From NCBI GenBank assembly GCA_030533445.1, contig CM060082.1, forward strand, positions 36,829,317 to 36,893,316: a stretch of DNA of 64,000 nt. Direction: 5' to 3'. Positions 38,891 through 49,511 of this stretch are shown here, one piece after another. Under the pieces are notes generated by a model that did not search any database, was not told where the DNA came from, and saw only the letters and a list, made by a program, of their open reading frames with translations. Both the position numbers and the translations under genes were made by a program. The stretch is from Cyprinodon diabolis. Taxonomy: Eukaryota > Chordata > Actinopteri > Cyprinodontiformes > Cyprinodontidae. Positions within the stretch are counted from its first letter, which is position 1, and the number at the start of each line of letters is the position of its first letter.

Positions 38891-39922
38891 TCAATATGAC
38901 GTCGGTCCACCCTTTGCAGCTAGAACAGCTTCAACTCTTCTGGGAAGGCTGTCCACAAGGTTTAGGAGTGTGTTTATGGGAATTTTTGACCATTCTTCCA
39001 GAAGCGCATTTGTGAGGTCGCACACTGATGTTGGACGAGAAGGCCTGGCTCTCAGTCTCCGCTCTAATTCATCCCAAAGGTGTTCTATCGGGTTGAGGTC
39101 AGGACTCTGTGCAGGCCAGTCAAGTTCATCCACACCAGACTCTGTCATCCATGTCTTTATGGACCTTGCTTTGTGCACTGGTGCACAGTCATGTTGGAAG
39201 AGGAAGGGGCCAGCTCCAAACTGTTCCCACAAAGTTGGGAGCATGGAATTGTCCAAAATGTCTTGGTATGCTGAAGCATTCAGAGTTCCTTTCACTGGAA
39301 CTAAGGGGCCAAGCCCAGCTCCTGAAAAACAACCCCACACCATAATCCCCCCTCCACCAAACTTTACACTTGGCACAATGCAGTCAGACAAGTACCGTTC
39401 TCCTGGCAACCGCCAAACCCAGACCCGTCCATCAGATTGCCAGATGGAGAAGCGCGATTCGTCACTCCAGAGAACGCGTCTCCACTGCTCTAGAGTCCAG
39501 TGGCGGCGTGCTTTACACCACCGCATCCGACGCTTTGCATTGCACTTGGTTATGTATGGCTTGGATGCAGCTGCTCGACCATGGAAACCCATTCCATGAA
39601 GCTCTCTGCGCACTGTTCTTGAGCTAATCTGAAGGCCACATGAAGTTTGGAGGTCTGTAGTGATTGACTCTGCAGAAAGTTGGCGACCTCTTCGCACTAT
39701 GCGCTTCAGCATCCGCTGACCCCGCTCCGTCAGTTTACGTGGCCTACCACTTCGTGGCTGAGTTGCTGTCGTTCCCAAACACTTCCATTTTCTTATAATA
39801 CAGCTGACAGTTGACTGTGGAATATTTAGGAGCGAGGAAATTTCACGACTGGATTTGTTGCACAGGTGGCATCCTATCACAGTTCCACGCTGGAATTCAC
39901 TGAGCTCCTGAGAGCGACCCAT
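38891..39922 (-). CDS. Tc1-like transposase, DD34E, full length
   Basis: This 343-residue protein catalyses excision and TA-targeted reinsertion of its element in the nucleus. I start it at the ATG at 39922 ([13 protein letters not shown]), 46 bp after a TATA box. The frame stays open for 105 codons upstream, but that part reads through the TIR into flanking DNA. Residues about 1-50 form the paired-like HTH ([20 protein letters not shown]). The SGRPRK hook motif is at 58-63 and a second HTH follows to about 115. Catalytic residues are Asp154 (LWSDESRF), Asp245 (FQHDCAPVH) and Glu280 (NPIEHLW), with 34 residues between the last two. The G-rich box [11 protein letters not shown] is at about 189-199. 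It ends AAKGGPTSY, the usual family C-terminus. The length is normal, with no stop or frameshift. Whether it is active cannot be judged from sequence alone. Confidence 0.95.
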   Translation of the reverse strand: MGRSQELSEFQRGTVIGCHLCNKSSREISSLLNIPQSTVSCIIRKWKCLGTTATQPRSGRPRKLTERGQRMLKRIVRRGRQLSAESITTDLQTSCGLQISSRTVRRELHGMGFHGRAAASKPYITKCNAKRRMRWCKARRHWTLEQWRRVLWSDESRFSIWQSDGRVWVWRLPGERYLSDCIVPSVKFGGGGIMVWGCFSGAGLGPLVPVKGTLNASAYQDILDNSMLPTLWEQFGAGPFLFQHDCAPVHKARSIKTWMTESGVDELDWPAQSPDLNPIEHLWDELERRLRARPSRPTSVCDLTNALLEEWSKIPINTLLNLVDSLPRRVEAVLAAKGGPTSY

Positions 39923-39970
39923 TCTTTCACAAATGTTTGTAAAAACAGTCTGCATGCCTAGGTGCTTGAA

Positions 39971-39976
39971 TTTATA
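39971..39976 (-). promoter_or_regulatory. TATA box of the intact Tc1-like transposase
   Basis: TATAAA on the minus strand (TTTATA on plus), 48 bp upstream of the ATG at 39922 and inside the element. Confidence 0.55.
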
Positions 39977-40094
39977 CACCTGTGGCCATGGAAGTGATTG
40001 GAACACCTGATTCCAATAATTTGGATGGGTGAGCAAATACTTTTGGCAATATAGTGTATATTTATTTATTATATATTTATATCTTATTCTTCTT

Positions 40095-40225
40095 AAATGA
40101 TCCAAACCAACATATCTGTATGTGAAAGAGTTATTGCCCTTATTTGACTGACTGTTCAAATTCCCTAACCTGTATCTGGTTCTTAAAGAGCCACCAATTT
40201 TAAGCATCAACAGGTAAAAAAAGTC
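40095..40225 (-). mobile_element. possible Tc1-like 3'-end relic into which the intact element inserted
   Basis: ATCCAAACCAACATATCTGT, GAAAGAGTTATTGCCC, CTAACCTGTATCTGGTT and GCCACCAATTTTAAGCATCA resemble, in antisense, a TIR followed by the C-terminal codons (TTSY/AAKGG region) of another Tc1-like family. Diverged; orientation opposite to the relic at 40315-40680. Confidence 0.3.
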
Positions 40226-40314
40226 ATTTGACTTCACAAAGTTGTGGAAGTTTGTGACATGATTGATTTTTTTTGGGCTGTCTGAATCCTGTCATGTGTG
40301 GCGAAAGAACATCA

Positions 40315-40680
40315 CATTCAGACACGGTGGTTGTATTAAGATGGTGTGTGGTTCCTTTCCTGCGTCAGGACCTGCCCAGGCTTCCATGGAAGCATAAATC
40401 TGCTCCCCTAAAGGAGAATGTCCGATCTTTACTTGGTGAGCTTAAGCTGAGGTGTCATTTTGTTACAGAGCAGGAAAATGATCCAAAGCGCTGCAGCAAG
40501 TCCACCTTGAAATTGCTGAAAAATAAAAACAAGCGATTTAAATGAAGGTTTCAGAGTAGGGTTATTTCAGATTGAGTTGTTGTGGTACGACATCAAACGA
40601 GTCATTTATTTACTCCAAAACTCCCATGTGGCTGAATCAAAATCAATTCTGCAAAAAAGGGTTGATTAAGAGTGAACCAC
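40315..40680 (+). mobile_element. degraded Tc1-like relic (transposase C-terminal half)
   Basis: The plus-strand frame ending at 40545 reads LKENVRSLLGELKLRCHF, then QENDPKRCSKST and LLKNKNK, which lines up with the LKENVRPSV...LKL...QDNDPKHTSKST...LKKNK stretch of Tc1-like transposases. The catalytic Asp of QDNDPKH is Glu here. After a frameshift, ATTGAGTTGTTGTGGTACGA keeps IELLWYD around the catalytic Glu, followed by QFCKK. Clearly dead. Same family as 62055-62340 by the QFCK segment. Confidence 0.7.
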
Positions 40681-40689
40681 AGTGATGAT

Positions 40690-41560
40690 TAGCCCCGTTG
40701 CCATTTATTGCAAAAACTGAGTTGCAACCAAACTTTTACGGATCCTTTAATCATTGGGCCATATTGGTTTGAACTGAAGGCTGCATTTTATATTTACTCA
40801 GATTGTCTTTGTTTGTTGCTAAACGTTGTTAGATGATTTGCAATCTCTAAGCTTGACAAAAAAGCATGAACTAAAGACATGCGTCAAGTGACACAGCTGT
40901 AAACTGCCCTCTCTTTTCTGTGCCGTTTTAATCTCCTTCCACACCATAAAAGATTGATTAGCTTCTCTCAGTGTTAAAAACTTAAGTTAACTTTCCATTT
41001 ATGAAGATATGCACAATCGGGAATGTAGACTTTAGCTGCCCGGTCTGGTTGGTTGGTATTAAAAGTGGGGCCTGGAACTAGATACGTCTGCACTGGAACT
41101 GACAGATTACAGCTGGCTATTTAAAGATCAGAGGCCACAGTGGAAACAAAGAGATATTGGCAAGACCACACACAGCCAGGACAGCCTTTACCCACAGAAC
41201 AACAGAAATCTCTCCGAGATCAATCTCCTTGAGTGTGTTTGTGCAATTGCAACCATGCATGTTTGTGATTTGTCACTGATAATTTAGGGGAGGATGCTGA
41301 AACTTTTGGAATCTCTGCCGGTATTGCTCTAGAGGCTCAGATATCATCAGTTTTGCACAAACACAGCTCCAGTGAGCACCACAGTGAGGGCTCTGTCTGA
41401 ACTGACTCACCAGGTGTCCTCCTGGCTCATTTCAACCTCTCTCAGCAGATGAGAAAGGTAGTTTTGGCAGCTGTAAGTGGCCCTGTGGTGGTGGTTACAA
41501 TTACTGGTGTCAGGGAGGAAATGGATCGCCTGACCACAGCAAATCTCCATAGACTGATGG
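40690..41560. other. unique sequence, no gene seen
   Basis: Ordinary non-coding sequence up to the TTCTC array. Confidence 0.5.
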
Positions 41561-41698
41561 TCTCTTCTCTTCTCTTCTCTTCTCTTCTCTTCTCTTCTCT
41601 TCTCTTCTCTTCTCTTCTCTTCTCTTCTCTTCTCTTCTCTTCTCTTCTCTTCTCTTCTCTTCTCTTCTCTTCTCTTCTCTTCTCTTCTCTTCTCTTCT
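41561..41698. repeat. TTCTC pentanucleotide array
   Basis: About 28 near-perfect TCTCT units, pure pyrimidine on plus and purine on minus. It can adopt triplex (H-DNA) structure in principle. Frames reading LFSSL or RREEK through it are artefacts. Confidence 0.97.
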
Positions 41699-42584
41699 AG
41701 GGATGGAAAAGAACAAAAAGGTGGGGATGATAATGATAACCACGGAGGGTGGGAGCTCTTTTCTTCTTTACTGTCCCCTTTTTTAACTTGTTAAGCGTGT
41801 AAACTTGGCAGGGCCAAATATGTTGATTGCAGACTGCTGATGTGACCCATCTGGATTCGAAACATTGCATTAGGTCTTCGCACGCTATTCCACGCCACTC
41901 CCTCTGCTCAGGAGACCCCCCCCCCATCCCTTACCCCAGTCTCTCGCCCCACCCTCCCCTGTCACATGAGGAACAGTTACAGCACTGTTATTGGACGAAG
42001 AGGATGTGGGTATTTGGTGTGTTTATTCTGTAGTGTGAGAATGTGTGTGTATGTGTGTGTGTAACAGGCGACTGGCACTCAATGGACGCTCGAAACCTGT
42101 TGTGCAAGTAAACTTTTAATGTCAAGTTCGTGCAAGAATTTAACAGGATGCTCCACTGAAAATGGGACTTTTGGCTGAGTAAATTGAAACTGGGATGTTT
42201 AATCTTTTTTGGGGGGATTTTTAGGTCACAGACCAACTTAGAGATCTTGTTTTTTATCACCATCAAAAATCTAAAAAGAGGGGCCATTTATTCGGATTCT
42301 CCCTGTATGTATTCTAACATCCGGAAGGTTAGGGGCAAAGATATGGTGAAGTTCAATCTGGTTTAGAACAACTGCAAATCTACCTAGAGATGAAGATTCA
42401 TGCATACTGACGGGTTGGTAAAGTAAAGCTGCAAAGATGCATGGCTCAAATAGGGGAATCTGTTCCCGGTGAAACTTTCTGACTTGTTGAATTTACTAAT
42501 CTGGCCTGATAAAAGTAATTGTGCCAATTTTTCCTTTGCTGAAAGCAATATATAATGAATCCAGCTTCCAGTGAACATACTGTA
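41699..42584. other. unique sequence, no gene seen
   Basis: There is a C run at 41920-41928 and a short GT run near 42042-42062. No gene. Confidence 0.5.
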
Positions 42585-42790
42585 CCGTCCTCTCAGTGAA
42601 ACATGGTGGTGGCAGCATCTAGCTGTGGGCCTGCTTTATTCTACTATGGGCTCTGATGCTAGTCTGAATGGAAGGAACGTGAATTTTCTTTCCAGGAGGG
42701 GCTTAGATTAAAATACATTACTGTCATAGTCAAGACCTTAATATGTAGATGAATCTAAAATTGCTCATCTTAAGCTATTTTATTGAAGAG
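42585..42790 (+). mobile_element. degraded Tc1-like relic, sense
   Basis: GTGAAACATGGTGGTGGCAG then CATCTAGCTGTGGG preserves VKHGGGS plus a decayed IMLWG. About 140 bp later, AGTCAAGACCTTAAT resembles the SPDLNP region and TTAAGCTATTTTATTGAAGA the ELFCKEE region. The intervening part is largely lost. Confidence 0.6.
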
Positions 42791-42829
42791 AGGTAATAAA
42801 CAAAACTTCACTCTGTGTACTGAATGTGG

Positions 42830-43060
42830 TAATTTATTTTTATTTATTGTTTTTTTGAAAGGGGACAGTGTACATTAATCAACATTAAAACAATCTAAAT
42901 ATACCCAAGTTAGCTAAGGAGTGCTCATTTTCATCGATAGTCCCCCTGCCAGGTATAAAAAAGGCAACCTTAAAAATAAACACAAGTATAAAATCACAAG
43001 ATGAAATTACAATACCAATTACATAAAAAAACATTATGGTTAAGAAATACAATTCATGTA
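42830..43060. repeat. possible dispersed teleost repeat, unclassified
   Basis: GGGGACAGTGTACATTAATC, AACATTAAAACAAT, AGTTAGCTAAGGAG and TAGTCCCCCTGCCAGGTATA follow each other in a way I associate with a common fish dispersed repeat. No structure or coding content. Confidence 0.3.
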
Positions 43061-44805
43061 AAATAATTATAAATTATTTAAATACACACAGAAAACCTTA
43101 GTGCCCACAAATTTGGCTCTCTACAAGCCATTTTAAAGGAGTTACTGCTGTAATTCCATCAAAAGCGTGTTGAAAAAATATGAACTTAGGCCAGCTAAAT
43201 CCAAATATGGGCCTCTGTTAAAAAGAGCGTAAAAGTGTTTTAAACAAATCGAATGCTTCTTTTTATGATGAGTAAGCGAAACCTAAAGTAACATTGAAAC
43301 CTAAAGAGAAATATCAAAAATAACACGAAAGTTTAAAGCATCTTCATGCTAAAAAAATAAGGCTCCCATTGATCCCATGTGTTCCTAGCTGCTGATACTT
43401 TCCTCACACAGAGATGCTGCTCTCCCCCTGCACACATCCTGAAGCCATTGTACAGGAATTTCTGCTATCCCGCTCATAAATCATGCTCCGGCTGGAAAGT
43501 CAAAGAGAAAACTGCAGGAAGACACGGCAAAGTCCAAGCCGCTTTATTTTTTTGGAAATGAGATGTTCTTCATTTTGAGCTTTTTTGATGTTTCACAGAA
43601 ACACAAGTAAATGCCATATCCAAAATAAGGTTCCTGAAAGTTCCTCCGAGTTGACTTGAACTGAGTAGACTAGTCATAATTAAGCCAGACCATAAAGATG
43701 AAGCCGATTAACTGCCAGTCAGTCGACCACAGCACTTCTACATGTTTCAGCAGTCGTTTCCCAATTCTGCCAAGTCACTTATCAGCAGCAGCTTGGTTTT
43801 TTAAAACAGCTTTTATGACCGCTTTGAGGAAATCAGGTTGCAACATCAGAAAAAAACATGAGAGATAAGAAACACTGATATGTGGAGGCTTGGCCTGAAC
43901 GACTCCTAATTAGAAGTTAAAGAAAGAGCAGATGCTTTTAACTGAAAAACTGAGAAAAGATCAAATGTATCAGAATTTGAAATATTTAGTCTTTTTTTAT
44001 CAGTTAAAAGTGCAGAAACATTGTGCAGAAATTCCTTGAATTTAAAGACAAGCCTGAAAAACTAGAAGCGGGCGCCAGTCCAGAGGGGCTGCCTACAGGT
44101 CTCAGCTGTAGGGTGTGGATACGAGTTGGAGGTTTATAAGCGGCTGCTCCTAAACGGTGGTTTACTGTTGCCGGGTGTAAACTGAGGTTCATTAGTGTGC
44201 AGGCGATAATTGAAGGGTTTGTCTGAGAAGTGTGCCACGCATTAGAACTTTATGTTCAACATACAGCTTTCAGAATCTCTCGCTGAGTTTTCCAGCCTCC
44301 TCTGGAATGCTCCTGCTCCTTCAATGAAATAAGTTTAAATATAAAGCTTATAAAAGACATGGCTCTTTCTCTGGTAGAGCATGTGTAGGTCTTAAAAAGT
44401 TTGACTTAGGCGTGTCTGGTTGCATTTGAATCTCTTGCACATGATTTCTTTAGCCTGTCATTCAGCAGATTTCTGTATAAATGCGCTCAAACTGAATTAT
44501 ACAGAGCAGATTTAACCTGTATACAAAACTCGGGTAATACCAGGGTATTTTATCAATAAAATTATGTAAATTACTAAAATAATCATAGAAAATGTTGTGA
44601 TATTTTACCAGCTCTGTGATTGGATGCCCTCTTGGCTCAGTGCAGGAGGTGGGAAACAAAAGGATCCTTACTAAATTAACATCTCTAGCGGATAATGTTT
44701 CCCACCCCATGCATGAAGCTGGAGAGCTCCTTCAATGACAGACTGCTGCACCCTAAATGCACCAGGGAGCGTTATCACAGATCCTTCCTCACAGCAGCTG
44801 TAATT
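43061..44805. other. unique sequence, no gene seen
   Basis: Short frames only. No recognised repeat. Confidence 0.5.
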
Positions 44806-44880
44806 AAATTCAATTCAGTTTATCTATATAGCGGCAATTCAAAACATTTTATGTAGATAAAACCTAGGCAGAAGTTTAAC
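44806..44880 (+). repeat. fragment of the dispersed repeat seen at 45209 and 52393
   Basis: AATTCAATTCAGTTTATCTATATAGCGGCAATTCAAAACA, read as AATTCAATTCAGTTTATCTA plus ATAGCGGCAATTC, matches the 5' end of the two longer copies and then stops. Confidence 0.6.
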
Positions 44881-45208
44881 TGAAGAAACTGAATTACTGA
44901 CCCTCATCCCACTCTGACAAGCCAATCAGCTTTAAACCACACCTCCACAAAGCTCAATCAGCATCCTGATTTCATCTTAAAAGTTCTCCAAATCCTCAAC
45001 TCAGTCTGCTACCCAGCCAAATCACAACCTGATTCAAGCCACCTCCATCCCCTGCTAGATCCAAAAGAGCTAGAGTGACAAAACTTGATTTTCAAATGTA
45101 ATCTTCAAATTAATAGTGACTCAACATACCATGATAGTAGTTAGCAAGTGGCTCAAGGAGAAAACAAACCCCATCAATGCTCCTGGACTAATTTTCATAA
45201 TTATAACT

Positions 45209-45690
45209 GATTCAATTCAATTCAGTTTGTTTATATAGCGCCAATTCACAACACATGTCATCTCAAGGCACTTAACAGTTCACCAGATCATCCAGTCAGA
45301 TTGATTTTAAGTTTTCTATCTAAGGAAAACGAGTTGATGGCATTCACTCATTGACTTGAATGCAATCCCTCACACTAAGCATGCTTGTAGCGACAGTGGA
45401 GAGGAAAAACTCCACATTTGACAGGAAGAAACCTCTAGCAGAATCAGACTCAGTGTGAGCGGCCATCTGCCGAGTCCGACTGGGGTTCAAGGAGACAGAA
45501 GCAGAGATACAAAAAGCAGCTGTAAAAGGAGGCCCGGTCCTGGAAACACACAGCCAGGCAGCTCCGAGCCATCTCCCATGTCAGAGGATGAAGAGACCAC
45601 ATCCAGCCAGTCACAGTCAGAGAAACAGGGCTACACTGAAAAACAGGCCGATCTCCAACATAACCACCTCTGTTCCCAACAACCTCAATA
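45209..45690 (+). repeat. dispersed teleost repeat, copy 1
   Basis: It begins TTCAATTCAATTCAGTTTGT and ATAGCGCCAATTCACAACAC and aligns closely with 52393-52824 and 53355-53420. Shared blocks include AAGCATGCTTGTAGCGACAG, GTGTGAGCGGCCATCTGCC and CCAGCCAGTCACAGTCAGAG. It serves as the empty-site reference for the hAT insertion in copy 2. A 78-codon frame (45455-45691) is an incidental by-product. Confidence 0.85.
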
Positions 45691-47299
45691 AGTTGGTACC
45701 TTCAAGCGGATTTTGCACAGTTTCTACCATAGTCAGTTAAATGACATGCTGCTGTCGTTTTGCACATGTCTGATGTTGCTGCTATTTTCAAATAAGAAAA
45801 AAAATTGTTAGAACTGTAAATTTTGCTATTTTTACTATTTTTAAAGGCTGTATTTTTAAAAGATGAAATTGTCCAGAGAGCTTTTTCCAAACGAAATTTC
45901 TTTTTGTTTTACACTTGTGTAAACAAAATGACAAATAAAATCTGTCTAAAGTCTACTGTAAAAATGTCCATAGCTGGATATTGGTTATTTATTCTCTAGG
46001 TGAACAGTTTCATATTGTTAAAACTCTTTACAGTACAATATATTATTGTTTATTTTTTAACTCTTCACTATCATGTTACTCTTATACACTTTTCAAAGGC
46101 CCAAATTTGTGTGACATTTTTTTCTATAATCTTTTTGCTACTGTAAACACCAGAATTTCCCAACAGTGGGACAATAAAGGGGTTTTCTATTCTATTCTAA
46201 ATCTTTTAGCGTTTTATCTTGCTAGCTTTTACTGGCTACATGTTTTTCTAACAGGGATCCGTGATTAAATCTGGGCTTCTTCAGATACATTTGCAAGGTT
46301 GGCTTTATACAATAGAATAAAACAAAAAAATAAAACTTTTGCTAAACCTTAGAGTTTGTGGCATAAGATATAATTTAAGATAAAAATATTTAAAAGTGTG
46401 CTCAAGTCAGGACTGACACATCAGTGTTTTGTGTCTGTGTGATGCAGGGACACAGAAGCTTAGGGGTCAGCAGACAGTGAATGACCCGGCTCTACCCTCC
46501 TGGACTATGCATCACTGCCCCACGCAATCCCTCTTTTTTTTCCTCCCTGATTTAAACACACACACTCACAAACAAACACCCATGCTCGCCTCTGCTTCTA
46601 ACTTGGCTTTCATGAGAAAGGGTGTCATTTTAACCACATGGTGATGGGATCATCATAAGGCTTTGCACGCACATAAGCAGAGAGCAGAAAAAAAGGGAAG
46701 GGTGATCTGCACTGACAAACACCAGTTCAGTTTGGTTAGGTTATATTTAGGTTTTAGTGACAACTGAGATAACCCAAGTCTTAGATGTACAAAAATAGGA
46801 GGAAAGAAACATTTTGATGGTGAAAAAAAAAGTGTTTCCACACTGTATAGTTAATATGAACTTAATGAAAAAAACTATTTAAAAACTCCAGGCAGTGATT
46901 GATAAAGACTTGTGTTTTTCTTTCATATTCTACTTATTATTACTGAGCTGAAACTAAACATCCATTTCCTGTTTACAGGTTAGCTCCTGCAGAAAGTTAG
47001 AAAAGCAGCAGCTTGGCACTTCTATGTCAGGGCTTCAGAAATAGCAAAACACTGCGACTTTTTTTTAGTATTTTATTGATTTTAGTTAAGCTGTAAACTA
47101 AATATTCCTGTTTTGTTTACTTGCAAGCTAGTCTTATAATTGCGACACAGCTACCTCCTGCAGGAAGCATGAAAAGTAGCAGCAGGAACTGCTTATTATA
47201 AGCTTTTTTTTCACATTTTATTGTTTTTTTGGCTGAATCTAAGTGTCACTACAGAAAGTATAAATAACAGCTGAAAGCTCCTGCTACCTGTTTCCTTTA
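45691..47299. other. unique sequence with a LINE-tail-like fragment
   Basis: 46140-46200 holds AATTTCCCAACAGTGGGACAATAAAGG-type sequence (seen as CCAACAGTGGGACAATAAAG) followed by CTATTCTATTCTA, resembling a fish LINE 3' tail. No gene in the rest. Confidence 0.4.
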
Positions 47300-47352
47300 T
47301 AGACTTAGACTCAACTTTATTTATTCTTTGGGATTTCTCCTTAATGGAAATT
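47300..47352. repeat. short dispersed repeat, related to 48472
   Basis: TAGACTTAGACTCAACTTTA then TTGGGATTTCTCCTTA and AAATTCTGG nearly repeat 48483-48540. Probably ends of the same retroposon family. Confidence 0.5.
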
Positions 47353-48267
47353 CTGGATCCCTTTATTGTTTCTTATAATTTTTCCCAGTTTCAAGCAATT
47401 CATTAGTTTTTGTCTGATGAATTACATTGGTGTTGCTAAGGATTAATACTGGCAGGTAATCATCAATAAACAATATGCAGCCGAAAAAGCTTGTAATATA
47501 GTTGGCATTTACAAGTTGTGCATTAGAAAGACTCCAGCTTAGAGTGAGCATTGAAGGGCATCGCCCTGCCCACCTTGGCCAACAACCATGTTCCTCTGCA
47601 CCTGAAGTCTGTTGCTTTGCATGATTTGTTTTATAAAGTTGAGACTTGTGTCATGGTAAATTCCAATTTCTATGCCTATTAAGGTTTAGACTGTGCCTGT
47701 TTTTGATTACCAGGATGTATTCTTACAAGGTTATGATGCTGCTAAAGGAGCAGATGAGAAACACAGATGAGAGACAGATGGCAAATAGATTAAATCAGTT
47801 TCTTTTATGAAATATTGCTTTGAATTTTCACCATCACTTAGATAGCTTTGGATGGCACCAGCATCCTTATGTGTGTGGATTATGTCCTACTTCACAGTGC
47901 AATAATGGAAAATGTGGTTTTGTTTGACTTTTATTGTTATTTTCCTACTCTGATTCTGATTTAAAATAAATCAAATATACCCCCATGTATTGTTTGTAGT
48001 ATTCCCTCTAGGGGGAGTCTGGATGCGTGGGCTGGAGCTGGCAGCTCTTCACGTGCAAAGAGCAAATATAATCCTCATATTCACAGCAATAGTCTTTTTA
48101 GTGAGGGCAGGAAGGGTCAATGTTTGTTTACCCTCAACAAAAATCTCCTTAGTTGCTGGGGAATTAGCTACACCACATACACATATATGTATGTACATAC
48201 ACATATATATATAAAATCCTATAAGCTCAAAGACCACGCCAACAACAGAAGCCAAGAAACAAAATGG
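47353..48267. other. unique sequence, no gene seen
   Basis: Ordinary non-coding sequence up to the tetranucleotide arrays. Confidence 0.5.
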
Positions 48268-48443
<176 letters not shown>

Positions 48444-48471
48444 ATCACCTATTTTCTTAAGTGTGCAAGTC

Positions 48472-48890
48472 TAGACTTAGACTTGGACTTAGACTCAACT
48501 TTATTTATCCCTTGGGATTACTCCTTCAGGCAAATTCTGGTTCCAGTAGCTTATATAGAGTACAAAGAGTTAAAGCAAGATGCCGTTAAATATAAAAAAT
48601 AAAACAGACAATATAAAAAGAGTGTATATAGTACAAAAGACCATAAAAAATATTTGTTGTTTCCTGGAATATGTTTCCTTTAGATATAAAAATTCCTGCA
48701 CAGTAGAGAGCTAAGGAAAGACTACAGAGTAGTTGACTTGGGTTATTGCACTTGCACTGCAGAAATGCAAGTGCAATAATCCAACTGTCCAACTGCAATA
48801 ACTGTTCTGGTTTTCCAGGATATAATGTTCTCCACATTGTTTTGTATACCCAGGTAAATGAGCAGGGAAATACATTTAACAATCTCCTTT
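48472..48890. repeat. dispersed retroposon-like repeat containing a strong hairpin
   Basis: It starts TAGACTTAGACTTGGACTTA with TTTATTTATCCCTTGGGATT, shared with 47300-47352. It contains an inverted repeat: TTATTGCACTTGCA at 48743-48756 and its exact complement at 48766-48779, extending to about 19 pairs at 48738-48784 with one G-T pair. Such TTTATT...CCCTTGGGA sequence resembles fish LINE ends; assignment is tentative. Confidence 0.4.
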
Positions 48891-48914
48891 AAGTAGTATG
48901 TCATTTTTTTATTG

Positions 48915-49511
48915 TTAAAGCTGAAGTCTGTAAGTTTTAAAAAATCACTTTTTTGTCATATTGGCTAAAACTGTCCCTATGCCCAGACAGCAGTACATGT
49001 GATATGTAACCTGTGAAAAAAACTGGTTCCCGCATACTGCCTGTATTTCAATCTGAAAAGAATAATTCGGGACGAGTCAAAACAACCAATCACAACCAGA
49101 GGAGCGTCTGATGGAGTGTCAATCACAGCTCAGAAACCCCCCCCCCACCGCTTAACCTGCCGCAGCGCCCGGCTGCCGCAGTCAGGAGGATGGCGGAGCG
49201 ACAGCCACCAGCGAAAGAGAAACTGCCCTTACTGCCGACAACTGCTTACACGGCAAACTTCGGTATAACCAGCATCTTATATCTAGCTGCTTGGAGGTGA
49301 GTGTTATCGCTCTTACCGGTTCACACTCCATGCCGCGTACGCTGCTTGGACGCTTCTGGTCGCATGCGGTAGCCGCGCAGGTGCTGTGAGAGGGGTGGGG
49401 CTTGGAGGTGGGGCAGGAGTGAAGCAGAGAGGGTGGGGGAGTGGCGTGAAACCTGTTTTTCTTCAAATTTTCAGTCGAAGTCTGCTCTCTTCTCAATGTT
49501 ACAGACTTTAA
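48915..49511. mobile_element. TTAA-flanked non-autonomous DNA transposon (B)
   Basis: The left end TTAAAGCTGAAGTCTGTAAG and right end (reverse complement) TTAAAGTCTGTAACATTG share TTAAAG and AGTCTGTAA; the right end lacks a CTGA. TTAA flanks both sides. The 597 bp body is much GC-richer than its surroundings and holds a candidate exon with splice donor. No transposase. Confidence 0.7.
49190..49300 (+). CDS. short exon-like frame inside TTAA element B
   Basis: A 36-codon frame starts with ATGGCGGAG at 49190 in a GGAGGATGGCG context: MAERQPPAKEKLPLLPTTAY, then TANFGITSILYLAAWR. It ends at TGA, but the stop lies within a strong splice-donor match, GG|GTGAGTG spanning 49297-49303, so this could be a first exon ending after LAAWR. 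No domain recognised. It may be a captured host exon or the 5' exon of the parent transposon. Chance in a GC-rich repeat is possible. Confidence 0.28.
   Translation: MAERQPPAKEKLPLLPTTAYTANFGITSILYLAAWR

Larger units (their letters stand above)
38809..40056 (-). mobile_element. complete Tc1-like DNA transposon with intact transposase
   Basis: The element is 1248 bp. CACTATATTGCCAAAAGTAT at the left and its reverse complement at the right give perfect 29 bp TIRs (38809-38837 and 40028-40056). TA on each side (38807-38808, 40057-40058) is the target duplication. A single uninterrupted transposase frame fills most of the interior, with its own TATA box. All parts needed for an autonomous Tc1-like element are visible, in contrast to the frameshifted copy at 5333-6937, whose TIRs are of a different family. 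Confidence 0.97.

Noticed and set aside
38784..39599. 271-codon plus-strand frame and smaller nested ones
   Set aside because: Antisense shadow of the intact Tc1-like transposase.
41449..41743. Frames rich in LFSSL and RREEK
   Set aside because: Translation of the TTCTC pentanucleotide array.
45455..45691. Frame with PSPMSEDEETTSSQSQ
   Set aside because: Lies wholly inside a dispersed repeat also present at 52.4 kb; incidental.
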